From Mansonella perstans (taxonomy: Eukaryota > Nematoda > Chromadorea > Rhabditida > Onchocercidae), in the NCBI GenBank assembly GCA_037074765.1, contig JBAMDO010000221.1, forward strand, positions 1-64,000: DNA of 64,000 nucleotides. Direction: 5' to 3'. How positions within the stretch are numbered: the first letter of the stretch is position 1; every line of letters starts with the position of its first letter. The notes under the pieces are model-generated. The model was not told where the DNA came from, made no database searches, and worked only from the letters and a program-made list of their open reading frames with translations. Position numbers and translations under genes: made by a program. Shown here piece after piece: positions 54,001 through 64,000 of this stretch.

Positions 54001-54924
54001 GGCTCGCAGTAACAGCGGTGCAGTTGCTATCGCGACTCATAAAACCGGATGCCCTGCGGCTGGCAGCTCAAAAACGGGTAAAAGATTGTGGTATAGAGGA
54101 GGTTTTAATGGCACCAATAGTTGTAGTGTAGTAATCATAATGATTGTGGTAGTCATAAAAAAAGTATGAAGCAAAAATACGGGGAACGAAATTCAAAAAT
54201 CTTTCTAAAAACAGAATTTCTGGATTGATTTGTTTGTTCATCTCTTCGTGAAAGTTCTCTTTCATCATAAAAAACAGAACAAAGTATCACCGACTGCAAA
54301 GTAGACTGGATTGGATGAATGAAACAGGATCGGATGTTATTTATCAATTGACAAAATAATATTTCTTCTAATTTTGCATCTCTATTTAAAATTTTTAATT
54401 GCTTCATTAAAAACAAGCTTTGAACACATCAAATTACTCAGATTTCGATATATCCTTTCAAATTTCTTCTTTTTTCAGAGACTTATGGAAAGGTTCTCTA
54501 CTGATCAGACATTTTTCCAACAGTGGAAATATTGTGGAATTGCTCGAGAGCTGTGCTCCCTTTTAAAACAAGTTATTAATGTTCGACTTTAATCAGTGAA
54601 AATTCCCTTTTCACCGTCGTTTGATTTCTCTCATTTTCAGAAGATTTTGCAGTATTCCTGAACATCAATAAATTTTAAATAGTGCTAGGGTGACATGTGG
54701 CTGGTTTTTGAATATCGCATAGAGTTGTCGCGATCAGCTTTTCGAATTTCCCAAATAAAAGCTGCTTTTTATAAATTAAATCATCATCTCAATCAAGCAC
54801 TGGAAATTCTGTTTTGATGTTAGTTACCATTAATGGCAGGGTAACTTTTCTACAGTTAACAGTTACAACGGCAAAATGGTAATTTTAAATCTCCTCTCCT
54901 GTATAAGGCTTGTTCTCTTTGCAG
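51085..54924. other. Region upstream of the BPI-like gene; no gene recognised
   Basis: Should contain the missing first exon and promoter of the BPI-like gene on the minus strand. Open frames at 51138-51371 and 51487-51840 (-; includes a hydrophobic LLFIFIIANIIA segment without a suitable ATG) were examined and not accepted. A more G+C-rich patch at about 53,830-54,070 carries overlapping minus-strand frames of unknown meaning and might be a promoter. The frame 54374-54592 (+) includes a TTTCAG acceptor near 54,479 and a short tail with two Cys. Three copies of ACTTATACAAA occur at 52660-52701. Confidence 0.4.
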
Positions 54925-55096
54925 CAATAGGTACTCATGGAAGTTTCTGCGAACATGCGAAGAGGTCTGTTATCAAATTGAGATCATCATGGGGAAGAAT
55001 CGACAACATATTTGCTCCAAAAATGTGTTGCACCTCTCAATCAGTGACAATAACACCAATCGATCTGATGATGATAAGGAAGAGTTAATTTGTTGA
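54925..55096 (+). CDS. Candidate terminal exon of a small cysteine-containing peptide (uncertain)
   Basis: A TTCTCTTTGCAG acceptor ends at 54924. One frame then runs 56 residues to TGA at 55094-55096 with FLRTCEEVCYQIEIIM...HICSK and an acidic tail ending DDDKEELIC. An overlapping alternative frame starts at ATG 54876 with a hydrophobic leader (MVILNLLSCIRLVLFAAIG), then has CEHAKRS and MCCTSQS, and stops at 55088. Each frame has peptide-hormone-like traits (closely spaced Cys, a leader, a KR site), but they are mutually exclusive without a splice that I cannot find. The CEEVC spacing loosely recalls ecdysozoan CHH/ITP peptides, and MCCTS recalls insulin A chains; neither match is sufficient for naming. 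Confidence 0.25.
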
Positions 55097-57078
55097 AGCG
55101 TGCTCCGTTATAGAACATCAGGATCAATTATTAAAACCTTTATACACTGCATATGACAAAATGTTTTTATGACTTCAATCATATCAATAATTTATTGCTA
55201 TCATTGTTCAAAAATGATTTTATCATAACTTTTGTTCTTCGATAATGTCACATAGTGCTAATATGTCTCATGTCCGGTTATCGAAAGGGAAGAGCGGTAA
55301 ATTTCAGGAGAGAACTATGTAAGCTTTGCTCACGTATGCATCATCAGGTATTTTTTGAATCATTGGTGATAATAAGAGTCATGTAGAAATAAATATGAGA
55401 TTATTAAGATAAGAATAAGACATTCGATCCAATTCTCTTATTATTCTCAAATGAAACAGAACCCGGTGATATGTTTCAAAATGATAGTGGTTTTATTTAT
55501 CTAGTTTTATTGCTAGCTTTCTCATTACATTATTACTATATTTTAGCTTTTCGTTTAACTTTTTTTAATAGATGATAAAGGTAATCACCGAAATTCTCTA
55601 GTTTTTGATTTTGATTATCAAATTAAAAAGATTATAATCTAATCACGAATTTTTTGTTCTCACTGAAGTTGGGTATACAAAGTTAAGGTAATATCGGGTT
55701 GTAAAAAAAACATCATTCCGGAAACTCAAGCAATCGGGAAGATAATTCATTATTTTAATTGATAGTGATCGATCGCACAGTCTAAATTGACAGCCGAATC
55801 ATCAAAAGAATTAAAGAAAACGGTTCACTAACCAACATTATGAACCTGTTTTAACGTAAAGTAGTTGTATGTAAACCTGTCACTTTGAGATTTATTTCCT
55901 GTATACTATTTGTTGTATTTGTTGTAAATATCATGACATTATTTTGTTATTAAGTGCAGATAATGAAAAAATATTGATGCGTGTTGTCCTTCAACCGTAA
56001 AACTTCGTATTCTACGGTCCGCAACTATTTCTCATTTTTGGTAGGATCGATGCAAAATTTGAAGATATTGACTTCCTTATTGTAATCTAAGTCTTCCTTG
56101 TCTTCCAGAAATATTGCTGCTTCTAATTTCATTTTCTTTCTCTTTCATCTAAATATTTGAAATATATATGATTAGTGTAATTAATAAGAATGACAAAAGA
56201 CCGATGGCATTTGCGATTTGTGATATTTGGGAACTGTCCAATTATTTCAAGTTATACAACACATTGTACAATGCAGTGCTTACGGATATCCATTTGCAAA
56301 TAAAACCGAACTAGATTTATAGCTGATAAGGTGCTGCAATTAACTGCAAATCCGGTTTTCTCACTCAATCCTTGTTCTGCACTATTGCATCAAATTACTT
56401 TTCTATACCTATTTTACTTGCTGCGCCTTTATTATCTGTAAAGGAGCCATTTCTTCTAACTTCCCATACCTATCCACTTATTCTTCATTCTTTACGTTTT
56501 CGTCTCCCTTTCACAAAAAAAGATTACGTGCCTTTCACAAAATCTTCAATTATTAGGAAAAAAAAAATCTGTAATGAAATTCAGTATTTATTCGGCATAA
56601 ATTTGAACAAATCTTCAACACAGATATGAATACTTCCTTATTGTTTACAGAACATCTTTTCATAAAAATGCACAAATCAGAAAATCACTGCTTGTATCAA
56701 CCAATAAGCATACAGAATTAATAATGTAATCAGAAATAACATAATCAAAATCTTGACATAATTTGTAAGAATTTTTTAAATTACATTGAAATTCTTGTGG
56801 AACCCTAACTGTCGTGGAATTAGTGATTTAAGAAGAGATTTTGGAATTAAATCGAAGACCATTCGGCGGAAATTCATCGGTCCTAAAAAAATGATGTCTA
56901 AAGAATCAGTCGTTTAGTGATATGTTTAGAGGGTATAAACTTCTTAACCTCCAGAAAACGATCAAAACCAAGTAGTTATACTATCCCTTTTAATCGAACT
57001 ACTTGATAGAATGTCGATATTTGGTTCGATTGTGGTAAATTAAAAAATTCTAAAAACTTTCGCACAATGCAGGAAAAT
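55097..57078. other. Intergenic stretch, no gene recognised
   Basis: About 2 kb downstream of the minus-strand TSP1 gene. A+T-rich, with only a small unrecognised frame at 56372-56629 (+). No poly(A) signal close to the TSP1 stop was noticed on the minus strand. Confidence 0.5.
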
Positions 57079-60000
57079 TCAACAACTCATCAACTTGCAA
57101 AGTTGTACTTCCGTAGATTTTCCAGAACCGCAGGATCTGAAAAAAACTAATGTTTTAAGCCAGTTTTTTCACAATACATACAATGCAGCATCCTTTTCAA
57201 ATTTCGAGAGGCGACATTTTTTCCTGTTTTTTTACCACAGAAATTATACCTGCAAGGACAGGAACGTTCTCGTACAATCTTGCCTACACCACAGGTTTGA
57301 GAACAAACACTCCATGTTCCCCAGTTTGACCATGAACAAGAAGCTATGCCGAAATTACTGCGATAAGCTGTCATTCGCTCTTCAGGTATTGCAAGACTTC
57401 CGGATGTTGTCACTAATGGTGATAGTGTGAATTTCGTTATTGGACCGATTCTCTGATTTGATCTTGTCATTTTTATTTGTGGAGAGAAGCATGCAATCTG
57501 TTCCACAAGTTTGCCATCACAGTGACACTTGGTTTCTGCTGCTGCAAACAGAAACTTGCTGATTTCATCTTTAAAAACCGAAAATATTATGTTGAAGGAC
57601 GATATTATCTGATGAGTAGGTGTAACAATAAAGAGGTATGACAACGAACAAATTGCAATGCAAGATCGTGTCTTCGTTTTGAAGCCTCCCGTGCAAGAAG
57701 TTTCTGAATTCCATGAAGACCACAAACAGTCCATGCCATTATCACGATTGATGGTTCCCACACAGTTGTACTGAGAAAGATTAAGGAAATTTGATCGAGC
57801 TGAATACAAACGAGGTGCTGCATTCTGTTCTGTTTTGGGTAACCATGATTCTTGCCTTACTGAGCATTCCTTAATAAAGCATACCCTGTAACTTCTATAC
57901 AACAGAATTACAAATTTATGAAACATTAAAAATTTGTAAAAGATTGAAAATACCGAAAGAATGCAAGGGTCTTTTTCACTGTTGCTATTTAATAAATCAT
58001 CACTTGTTGAGATACCATCAACGCAGTACCGAGTACGTATCCGATCACCCTAGATCGGAAAATATGCATTCGATTTGATATACTTAAAAAATGCAACGAA
58101 TTTATACAGCATTAATTATAAGAAAACTTCAATATTATTTAAATTCTGTATTTAGCTAGCTTTGAAAACTGATTACCTGATTACATGGTCCTGCACAATC
58201 ACAGCGTCCAATCCAATGAGACCAACCACATGTACGGGCATTGCTCATTTCAGGACATGGTATTTGGGCACAATTGCTCTCTTCACGTAGTTCTCCATCA
58301 CAGTGACAAAGAGATTCATCAATTTTCCGTACAAAGTCATCTGAAATCATCAAACTCCAAGTCCCAGAATCTTTCACTTTTTGAAGCAAACCAATGTAAC
58401 AATCAAAACCAAAACTTAAATAATTGCCAAAATTCTTTCGAATGAATTCCTTTGCCAAAAATCATATTTGTAAACAAATCTATTTGCGGAACACCGAAGA
58501 GTACACACATGAAAGAGTTTCTGAATGAATCAGAATACCTTGTTTAGATAGAACATTTTCTGCTCGCCTACGTATTCGTGTTAAAGTTTCTAATCGCTTT
58601 ATCGGTACAATCGGTTGCAGGTCTGCAAAAATTTAATAGGTGGTTAGCCACAATGTGGATACAATTTTTGTGAACTATAAAAAATACAGCACAGGCGAAG
58701 ATTAGTGACAACTTTAAGAAGCTGTAGATAAAATTTGAATTTAGTTTTAACATTTCAGTATTACAAATTCTAAGTAACCTGCTACAAATGGATTTAGAAT
58801 GTCTTGTCTCTCATAATTTGACCTCGCAAAATGTCCAGGAAAAATAGAACCAAATCGATGCTGCATAGTAGGCTCCATTGATATGTACTTTCGCATCACT
58901 TTTGAATAATGTGGGGACCTGTTAAGTTCATAACTTTGCTGAGAAAAGCATGTCCGATACCTGAAAGAAAAACCAATCAAATATATTGTTGAAATTCGAT
59001 ATCTTTCTTCATTTTAAATATTTTTAAATTAGGGAGAAATAAAGAAATATTCCAGGAGTATCGGAACACAAACAAATAACAGTGTTAAGTAAAAGACGGA
59101 AATTTCATGATCAATACGAAAAACAAACTGACAAGTATCGCAGTAACCGAAATTATGTTTGTATTGCATTCAGTGATTCATCAGATCTGCGACCCGAGAT
59201 TGTCAAAACTGAGCAAATAACATGAAACTAATGCAAACTAATGCCTTTGCCAATATCGTTATCAACTTAAAATTAATACATTTCATTCTACTTGCAAAGC
59301 TTCTGGAAGGAAGTCTGGTCACTCCTACATTTATGTGTATTTTGCGATACCCGCTTTTTTTAAGGTAAGCGACACCTTGGCAAAATTAGAATATCTTGTC
59401 GAAGAATGAATCCATTATCTTACAGATTACACGAAACAAATGCAAAACCTTTCACGAGTGCCGCCACCGCAACTTAGACTGCAGGCAGTCCATGTTGTCC
59501 ATTCGGAGAGATTACAACAACGGCCTGGAAGTATCTTATCAGAAAACTTATAGTGCCGTAAGCAATTAGCTTACTTTGCTTTTAAAAATGAAGTGATAAC
59601 GACAACCAATAATTTTTTGTAAAAGGATGGAATAATGCACTGACTATCAAAGCATTTACACATGGATAAACCGGAAGAAAAGTAATATAAATTTTTTGGT
59701 TCTGATGTTGACAGAACACACATACAACATTGTTAGCACCACTAAGACTGTCTGTTATTCATTTTGATGCATCTTCTTATATCATGCATCGCCCTCAAGG
59801 AAAAACATCCGCGATGTCGGGAGAAAAGAAGTAATTGTGTAATGAAATTATTTGGCTCGAAGATAGGTGAATTTACGTTTGCGATTTCTCTGTTATATCA
59901 CAAGATTTATCCCAAATTGGCACAGATAGATATATCATCGCGTTTTCCAAATTTTGTACATTTGATGAAAGAGACAAGATTTATAGGAAAATGTCACCTT

Positions 60001-63000
60001 TAGATTTATTATTTATTATTCTATTGTAAAGATCTAAGATTCCGCGTCCTCTTTTATAATTATTTCATCTTATGACCTCTATCTATGAGCTTGTTGTAAA
60101 GCGCAAGATTCATTGATGTTCCGTGTCTTGAGTATTCTTACAAATCATAAAATTCTTTGTTTTTAATGCGCTAACTCTTTTACCTCATATATTCCATTAA
60201 TGATGTTCATTTTTCCTGATTTGATTGGTCGATTCCTTGTAAATTTTTCGTGATTTGATTAATCGGTTCTTTATAAACAAACTCATTATAAAAGGAGGAT
60301 TTCACTAATTGTGTGCGGCTTTTTTTTCTCAAATAAAGTTCTTTCAATTGTGCTACTGCTATAACAAGCCATCGCTTTTTACTATAGCAACTTTTCTTCC
60401 TACGTTCCGAAACCTTCACCATATCTCAAATATTATACCCATTTGTCACTTCAAAAGGGCGAAACATGTTTTTTTTCCGATATTATAGGTGTCCGAGGTG
60501 AGCAGTACAATTCCTGTCTAAAGAAGTAATCCTATTTGTAAAAATGCCTTTTCGATATCGGTTGTTACTACTTTCTTCATCATTCGGAAACAGCGGTATC
60601 CGCACAAGATCTGGAATTGCAATTGGTCCACGATAGTACTTCATTGAAACTTTTCGTTCCCTTTAAGTGCAGTGAAGCGTCGTAGACAATTCCTATCTTG
60701 GTTGTGGCCTTGTCTGGTTTAAAGATATCGTGATGATGCAGGTAATAAATAATCCCATCCTCGTCCACATGTGGCTGTATCTCTTCAATTATGTCGGAAC
60801 ACAGTGGTCTTGGATTATTTCATCATATTCTTGCAGTTTCTGTTCATGGAATTGAAATCCTCTAGTTAGGTTTCGTAAGCAGCCGAAACACAAGCCAAAA
60901 TTGTTGCTCAGTTTTTCTCCAGACTCCATCCATGGCCAACGACCTTGATACCTTCCACTGTTTTTGGTGATACTTTTTTAACTGTTCTAATGCCTTTACA
61001 TCGTCGTAAGCATTAGGTTGTTTTTAAATACTGATACATTTCAATTTCCAGAATTGGTCTGTATCTGGAACACAACTCACCTGCATTTATTACGCTGACG
61101 GTGTGATGGCGGCATAATTCATTCGTATAACTGCTTCCTGCTATGACTAGACCAAGCTTGGCACGCAGTAAGTTAAATCCAGAATTCAGTTGGTGAACTT
61201 TTTCTAGATAAACGAATGCGAAAAAATAATCAGCTCCTTTGACTATTTCAGATCGCTTCCTGTAACTTCTGAGATTGCAGGATTCATTATTGTTCATCGT
61301 GCGTACCTCGACTACTTAAAGTTCACTTGCTAAATAATCCATTAAACTGATAGTCAATCGATAGTCGTTCCGGAAAGATCTAGAGCCTTTACGCAATTTC
61401 GGTGCGATTTTTTTTTGGACTGTTTCGGCCCTTTTTCAGTCAAAGGTGATAATACAAAAAGATAGTCTCTCAAAACTTTCGACATTTTCTGGGAGATGTG
61501 GAAAACTCAGTACTTAACTACCCTCACAGAACTCGAAAGGGACATACCTCGCCCAAGAAGTGGTGAAAACAATTTCCCGTAAAAAGAAATTGTATTTGTA
61601 AATGAGCCAAGTATCCCACGTTGAATGTGGGTAAGTAGTCAGGAATAAGAATAGCAAAATGGACAAGACGGCGAAGAAGAGCTGAAATAGAGACATCATA
61701 CAGGAAGCTTCTCGATCCACCAGTAAATATGTTGTATCCTCTCAAAATTAATGATGGAAATCTCCTCGATGTCATTGATAAGCAGGACAGAAAGATTCAT
61801 CTAAATCAAAAGGAGATCGACAAATTCGAAAATTCTATAACTCTACGAACTAGAAGAGCCACAAAACCGCAGTAGCACTACGAACTAGAAGCGCAATATA
61901 ACCGTATGCCGAACAATATCAGTAATTCGAATCAAACGACTACATCAATATCATCAGAGATATAATGTCCCTGTTGGGAGTGTCGAAAAAATCGAAACAA
62001 TTGTGTTACAACGTTACTGGCCTATGCCAAATCATCCTGTACTATAATTATTTCGATGAAATTAGATGATACAAAATTTTGATTCGTTTTCAGTTTCTTA
62101 TTGTGCAGTAAATTTGTAGTGGTCTTTGTTCCAAAGCAATGACTATATTTCTCCTAACATGTGATATGTGATCATGTTGTATACACTTTGAAGCTTTACC
62201 GATCACCAATCTACCACCTTGTAATCCTTTGTTTAAGCATTTATTAACATGTAATCCTCTGTTATCTGCGAATATGTAAAAAGTATGATATAACACTCTA
62301 ACCCTACATAACATTATAACTAGTTTGTAACTCCTAATAATCTAATTGGTAAATTCCTTATAAGCAACTCATTTAAAAAAAAGATTTCATTCATTATTTT
62401 TACCGTCAGTTTTCACAAGAATAAAATGCTCTCGACTGTGATATTGCTGCAAACGACTCATCGCGTTTCACTACTAGCAAATCTTCCTATATTTCAGGTA
62501 TTATAACCATTCACCATTTCAAAAGGAAAAATCAAATTTTCTTTTTTCGACATGCGGTAATGACGGCTGATCGGTCCATCTATCTTCAGGCTTAAACTTA
62601 CGTCATGAAGTCCCAACATATCTCAGTGTTCTCTAACTGTTGTCACACCGGATGTTAACAATTGAAATGCGAGATTAGTAATTAATCCACAGATACTGGA
62701 TACACAACTAACCCGCATCACACTGTTCCCTATCGGCAGCATTCCCGCTGCAGCTGTTATTATTTCGAATAATCCGAACTACTGAAACATTTCCGCCAAC
62801 CTGAAAGTATCTCTCATCACTCCTTTTCCCATCTGTACTATCCAATACAGATAGCGTTCAATGAATTCTCGGAATTCAATAAACAACTTACAGAGGACGA
62901 AGTTGAGGTTGAAGCTTTATTACTGCGCTGTGTAGTGCTCCAAACACTAATATCACCGTGATCATCTATGAACCGATCACTATTATATAGAGGATAACTT

Positions 63001-63205
63001 CCTTTTCTTGTTACATCTGAAAGTGATGAATTTTTTTTCAAGATATTAAAATCTGTTTTTCTAACGATATCGAGTTTTCTCCTTTTTCCTACTTCTTTCT
63101 CCTTTATGAGGCTAACAAAATGAAAACAAAGCAAATACTGAGTATTGATAACCTCGAGAGAAGCTTCCTTTGGCGGCAGCTTTAATTAGATCATTTGTTA
63201 TGCAT
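57079..63205 (-). CDS. Extracellular protein with thrombospondin type 1 modules (5' partial)
   Basis: Minus-strand exons in reading order: 63205-63153, 63016-62892, 62800-62713, 59524-59449, 58960-58779, 58622-58539, 58340-58177, 58049-57650 (probably two exons), 57541-57250, 57136-57079. Joins agree in phase except inside the 58049-57650 block. TSP1-type modules seen: [102 protein letters not shown]. Two modules are preceded by CHCDGxLxE segments. The protein ends KLMSC-stop. The first exons (AAAKGSFSR, Ser/Thr-rich STSTSSS) are not recognised. TSP1 repeats carry a stacked W-R core, sit in secreted or membrane proteins and bind matrix or receptors; C-mannosylation on WxxW is usual. No protease domain is visible. 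The ATG and signal peptide lie right of 63205, perhaps outside the window. The 3.2-kb intron 62712-59525 holds a BEL/Pao remnant. Confidence 0.85.
60245..60500 (-). repeat. Diverged direct repeat, possible 3' LTR of the decayed BEL/Pao copy
   Basis: Aligns by eye with 62345-62570 in the same orientation. Shared blocks on the plus strand include TATTATA.CCATT..CACTTCAAAAGG-like, ATCGC.TTT.ACTA.AGCAA and TTATAA.CAA.CTCAT segments. One insertion of roughly 18 bases separates them. Similarity is partial, and no clean TG..CA ends or target-site duplication could be defined. Confidence 0.5.
62345..62570 (-). repeat. Diverged direct repeat, possible 5' LTR of the decayed BEL/Pao copy
   Basis: Partner of the repeat at 60245-60500 (same orientation, about 2.1 kb away) and on the upstream side of the minus-strand protease and RT fragments, as expected for a 5' LTR. 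No primer-binding site was recognised next to it, consistent with decay. Confidence 0.5.
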
Positions 63206-63545
63206 CTGAAAACAAAAAAAGCTATGTTTCGTTCATTTCAAGCAATAATCATAACAAATTGATGAGCAACGAGTAATCAAAAGCAATCGTGACAAAATTA
63301 TTGAACAAATGATTAATTACACATCCTAACTTTCAAGTTTTTTTCAACAGTCAAAGTTTTCCGAAAATATGGTTATAAATATCTAGTGATCATCGAACTT
63401 TGTAACTAATGTATGGTAATTTTCACAGTCTATCATGCTATCATGCTATCATCACTGCTATTGATTAATACCAATTGTTGGAAAATCCGAATTCGGGAAA
63501 GTGATCTGCTCTTAGTATAAGTTAGTAATTTTCTTATAACATTTT

Positions 63546-63948
63546 TGTGACATTTTTTGCTTATGTAAATAACATTCGTTGTAACATTTTTGCCTGTGTA
63601 AATCACATCCTGTTACTGTATCACATCAAAGATACCGCCGTTGCAACTTATCCACAGTGAACCATAATTAACCTAACTCCTTTATCATTGTGACCTTACG
63701 ACCTTTGTCTTAAGCCATTAGTCCCGCCTCCTCTACAACTATATATAGACTCTCGATCCTCAAACTACACATTCATTTTTTGGGTACATTCGTATATTCG
63801 TATACTCACGGCTTTGTACATTCATTTATTAATTCTTTGCTTCATTTACTTAATCACTTATATCCTTATCTAATTTTTCCAATAAAGGTTCAATTACCCA
63901 AGTTTGTGATTCGACTGTGCCACGAGACAAAAAACTTTCCCAACAACA
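63546..63948 (+). repeat. LTR of a plus-strand BEL/Pao-type retrotransposon
   Basis: Ends with ...CAACAACA at 63948, directly before a primer-binding-site-like sequence. It contains a TATA box (63740-63748) and, 133 bases downstream of it, AATAAA (63881-63886): the promoter and poly(A) signal arrangement of an LTR. The 5' edge is uncertain: TGTGAC at 63546 or TGTAAC at 63580, because a ~34-bp unit is imperfectly duplicated there. The second LTR and the coding part lie outside the window. Confidence 0.7.
63740..63748 (+). promoter_or_regulatory. TATA box of the right-edge LTR
   Basis: TATATATAG within the U3-like part of the LTR; AATAAA follows 133 bases later, as expected for an R region in between. 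Confidence 0.6.
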
Positions 63949-63953
63949 TTTTT

Positions 63954-64000
63954 TGGTGCCACGAGCCGGGAACATGTCGGACAGCCTTATTGTCAACATA
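63954..64000 (+). mobile_element. Primer-binding site and gag start of a BEL/Pao-type element (runs off the window)
   Basis: Immediately after the LTR, TGGTGCCACGAGC..GGGAAC (63954-63973) begins with TGG and resembles the tRNA-primed binding sites of BEL/Pao elements. An ATG follows at 63974 and opens a frame (MSDSLIVNI) that continues past the window edge, presumably gag. This copy is on the opposite strand to the decayed copy at 60-62.6 kb and, having a clean LTR/PBS/ATG layout, looks younger. It lies upstream of the known exons of the TSP1 gene. Confidence 0.65.

Larger units (their letters stand above)
60190..62600 (-). mobile_element. Decayed BEL/Pao LTR retrotransposon inside a TSP1-gene intron
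   Basis: On the minus strand, pieces appear in BEL/Pao order: a protease-region/linker segment (61297-61013, with [13 protein letters not shown] and the TNELC context), then the start of reverse transcriptase (about 60960-60485, including VVGHGW..., [11 protein letters not shown] and [11 protein letters not shown]). Frames change several times, stop codons interrupt, and the polymerase breaks off near 60485, so RNase H and integrase are missing. Similar sequences at about 60245-60500 and 62345-62570, in the same orientation, could be its diverged LTRs. A 35-bp partial duplication lies at 61843/61878. The element has the same transcriptional direction as the host gene and is non-functional. 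Its boundaries are approximate. Confidence 0.8.

Noticed and set aside
57095..57430. 111-codon plus-strand ORF
   Set aside because: Antisense shadow of the TSP1 exons at 57079-57136 and 57250-57541, which have phased splice sites and recognisable CSxxCG motifs.
58185..58445. 86-codon plus-strand ORF rich in His/Asn/Gln
   Set aside because: Antisense to the TSP1 exon 58177-58340.

Overview
The window looks like A+T-rich nuclear DNA of a nematode. Genes are split by many introns with GT..TTTCAG-type borders, one 5' end carries a poly-T/TTTCAG acceptor of the kind used for spliced-leader addition, 3' UTRs can be very short, and BEL/Pao-type LTR retroelements are present. A filarial or other spirurid worm is my best guess from composition and retroelement style, but this is inference. 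Most single-frame open frames are intron noise, so gene models were built by joining exons whose splice phases agree.

Layout: (1) 1-18,500 is gene-poor. It holds a possible LINE reverse-transcriptase scrap (minus, ~1.3 kb), one orphan last exon with a SOCS-box-like C-terminus (2,705-2,992), a 54-bp tandem duplication, a ~275-bp (CATA)n microsatellite and other simple repeats. (2) 18,566-25,705 (+): a complete 15-exon TBL1/TBL1XR1/Ebi-type corepressor gene (LisH, linker, eight WD40 repeats; 653 aa by my exon joins). (3) 29,090-31,896 (+): an 8-exon gene for a 333-aa protein matching only the C-terminal WD40 part of WDR47, preceded by a likely trans-splice acceptor. (4) 41,524-44,872 (+): a complete 7-exon rhodopsin-class receptor (350 aa) of neuropeptide Y/F receptor type. 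(5) 47,399-51,084 (-): nine exons of a BPI/LBP/CETP-family lipid-binding protein, lacking only the signal-peptide exon. (6) 57,079-63,205 (-), running off the right: a secreted-type protein with thrombospondin type 1 modules. (7) Inside its 3.2-kb intron is a decayed BEL/Pao copy on the same strand, and upstream, at the right edge, a second BEL/Pao-type LTR with primer-binding site and gag start on the opposite strand.

No operon-like head-to-tail spacing is seen; the genes appear functionally unrelated (transcription corepressor, cytoskeletal/neuronal WD40-type protein, neuropeptide receptor, lipid-binding innate-immunity-type protein, extracellular TSP1 protein). Gene names rest on recognised motif order recalled from the families; no database search was possible. 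No wholly new system was demonstrated. The most curious items are the WD40-only WDR47 relative, the receptor with altered DRY and CWxP motifs, the two retroelements nested in the TSP1 gene, and a small cysteine-bearing exon at 54.9-55.1 kb.
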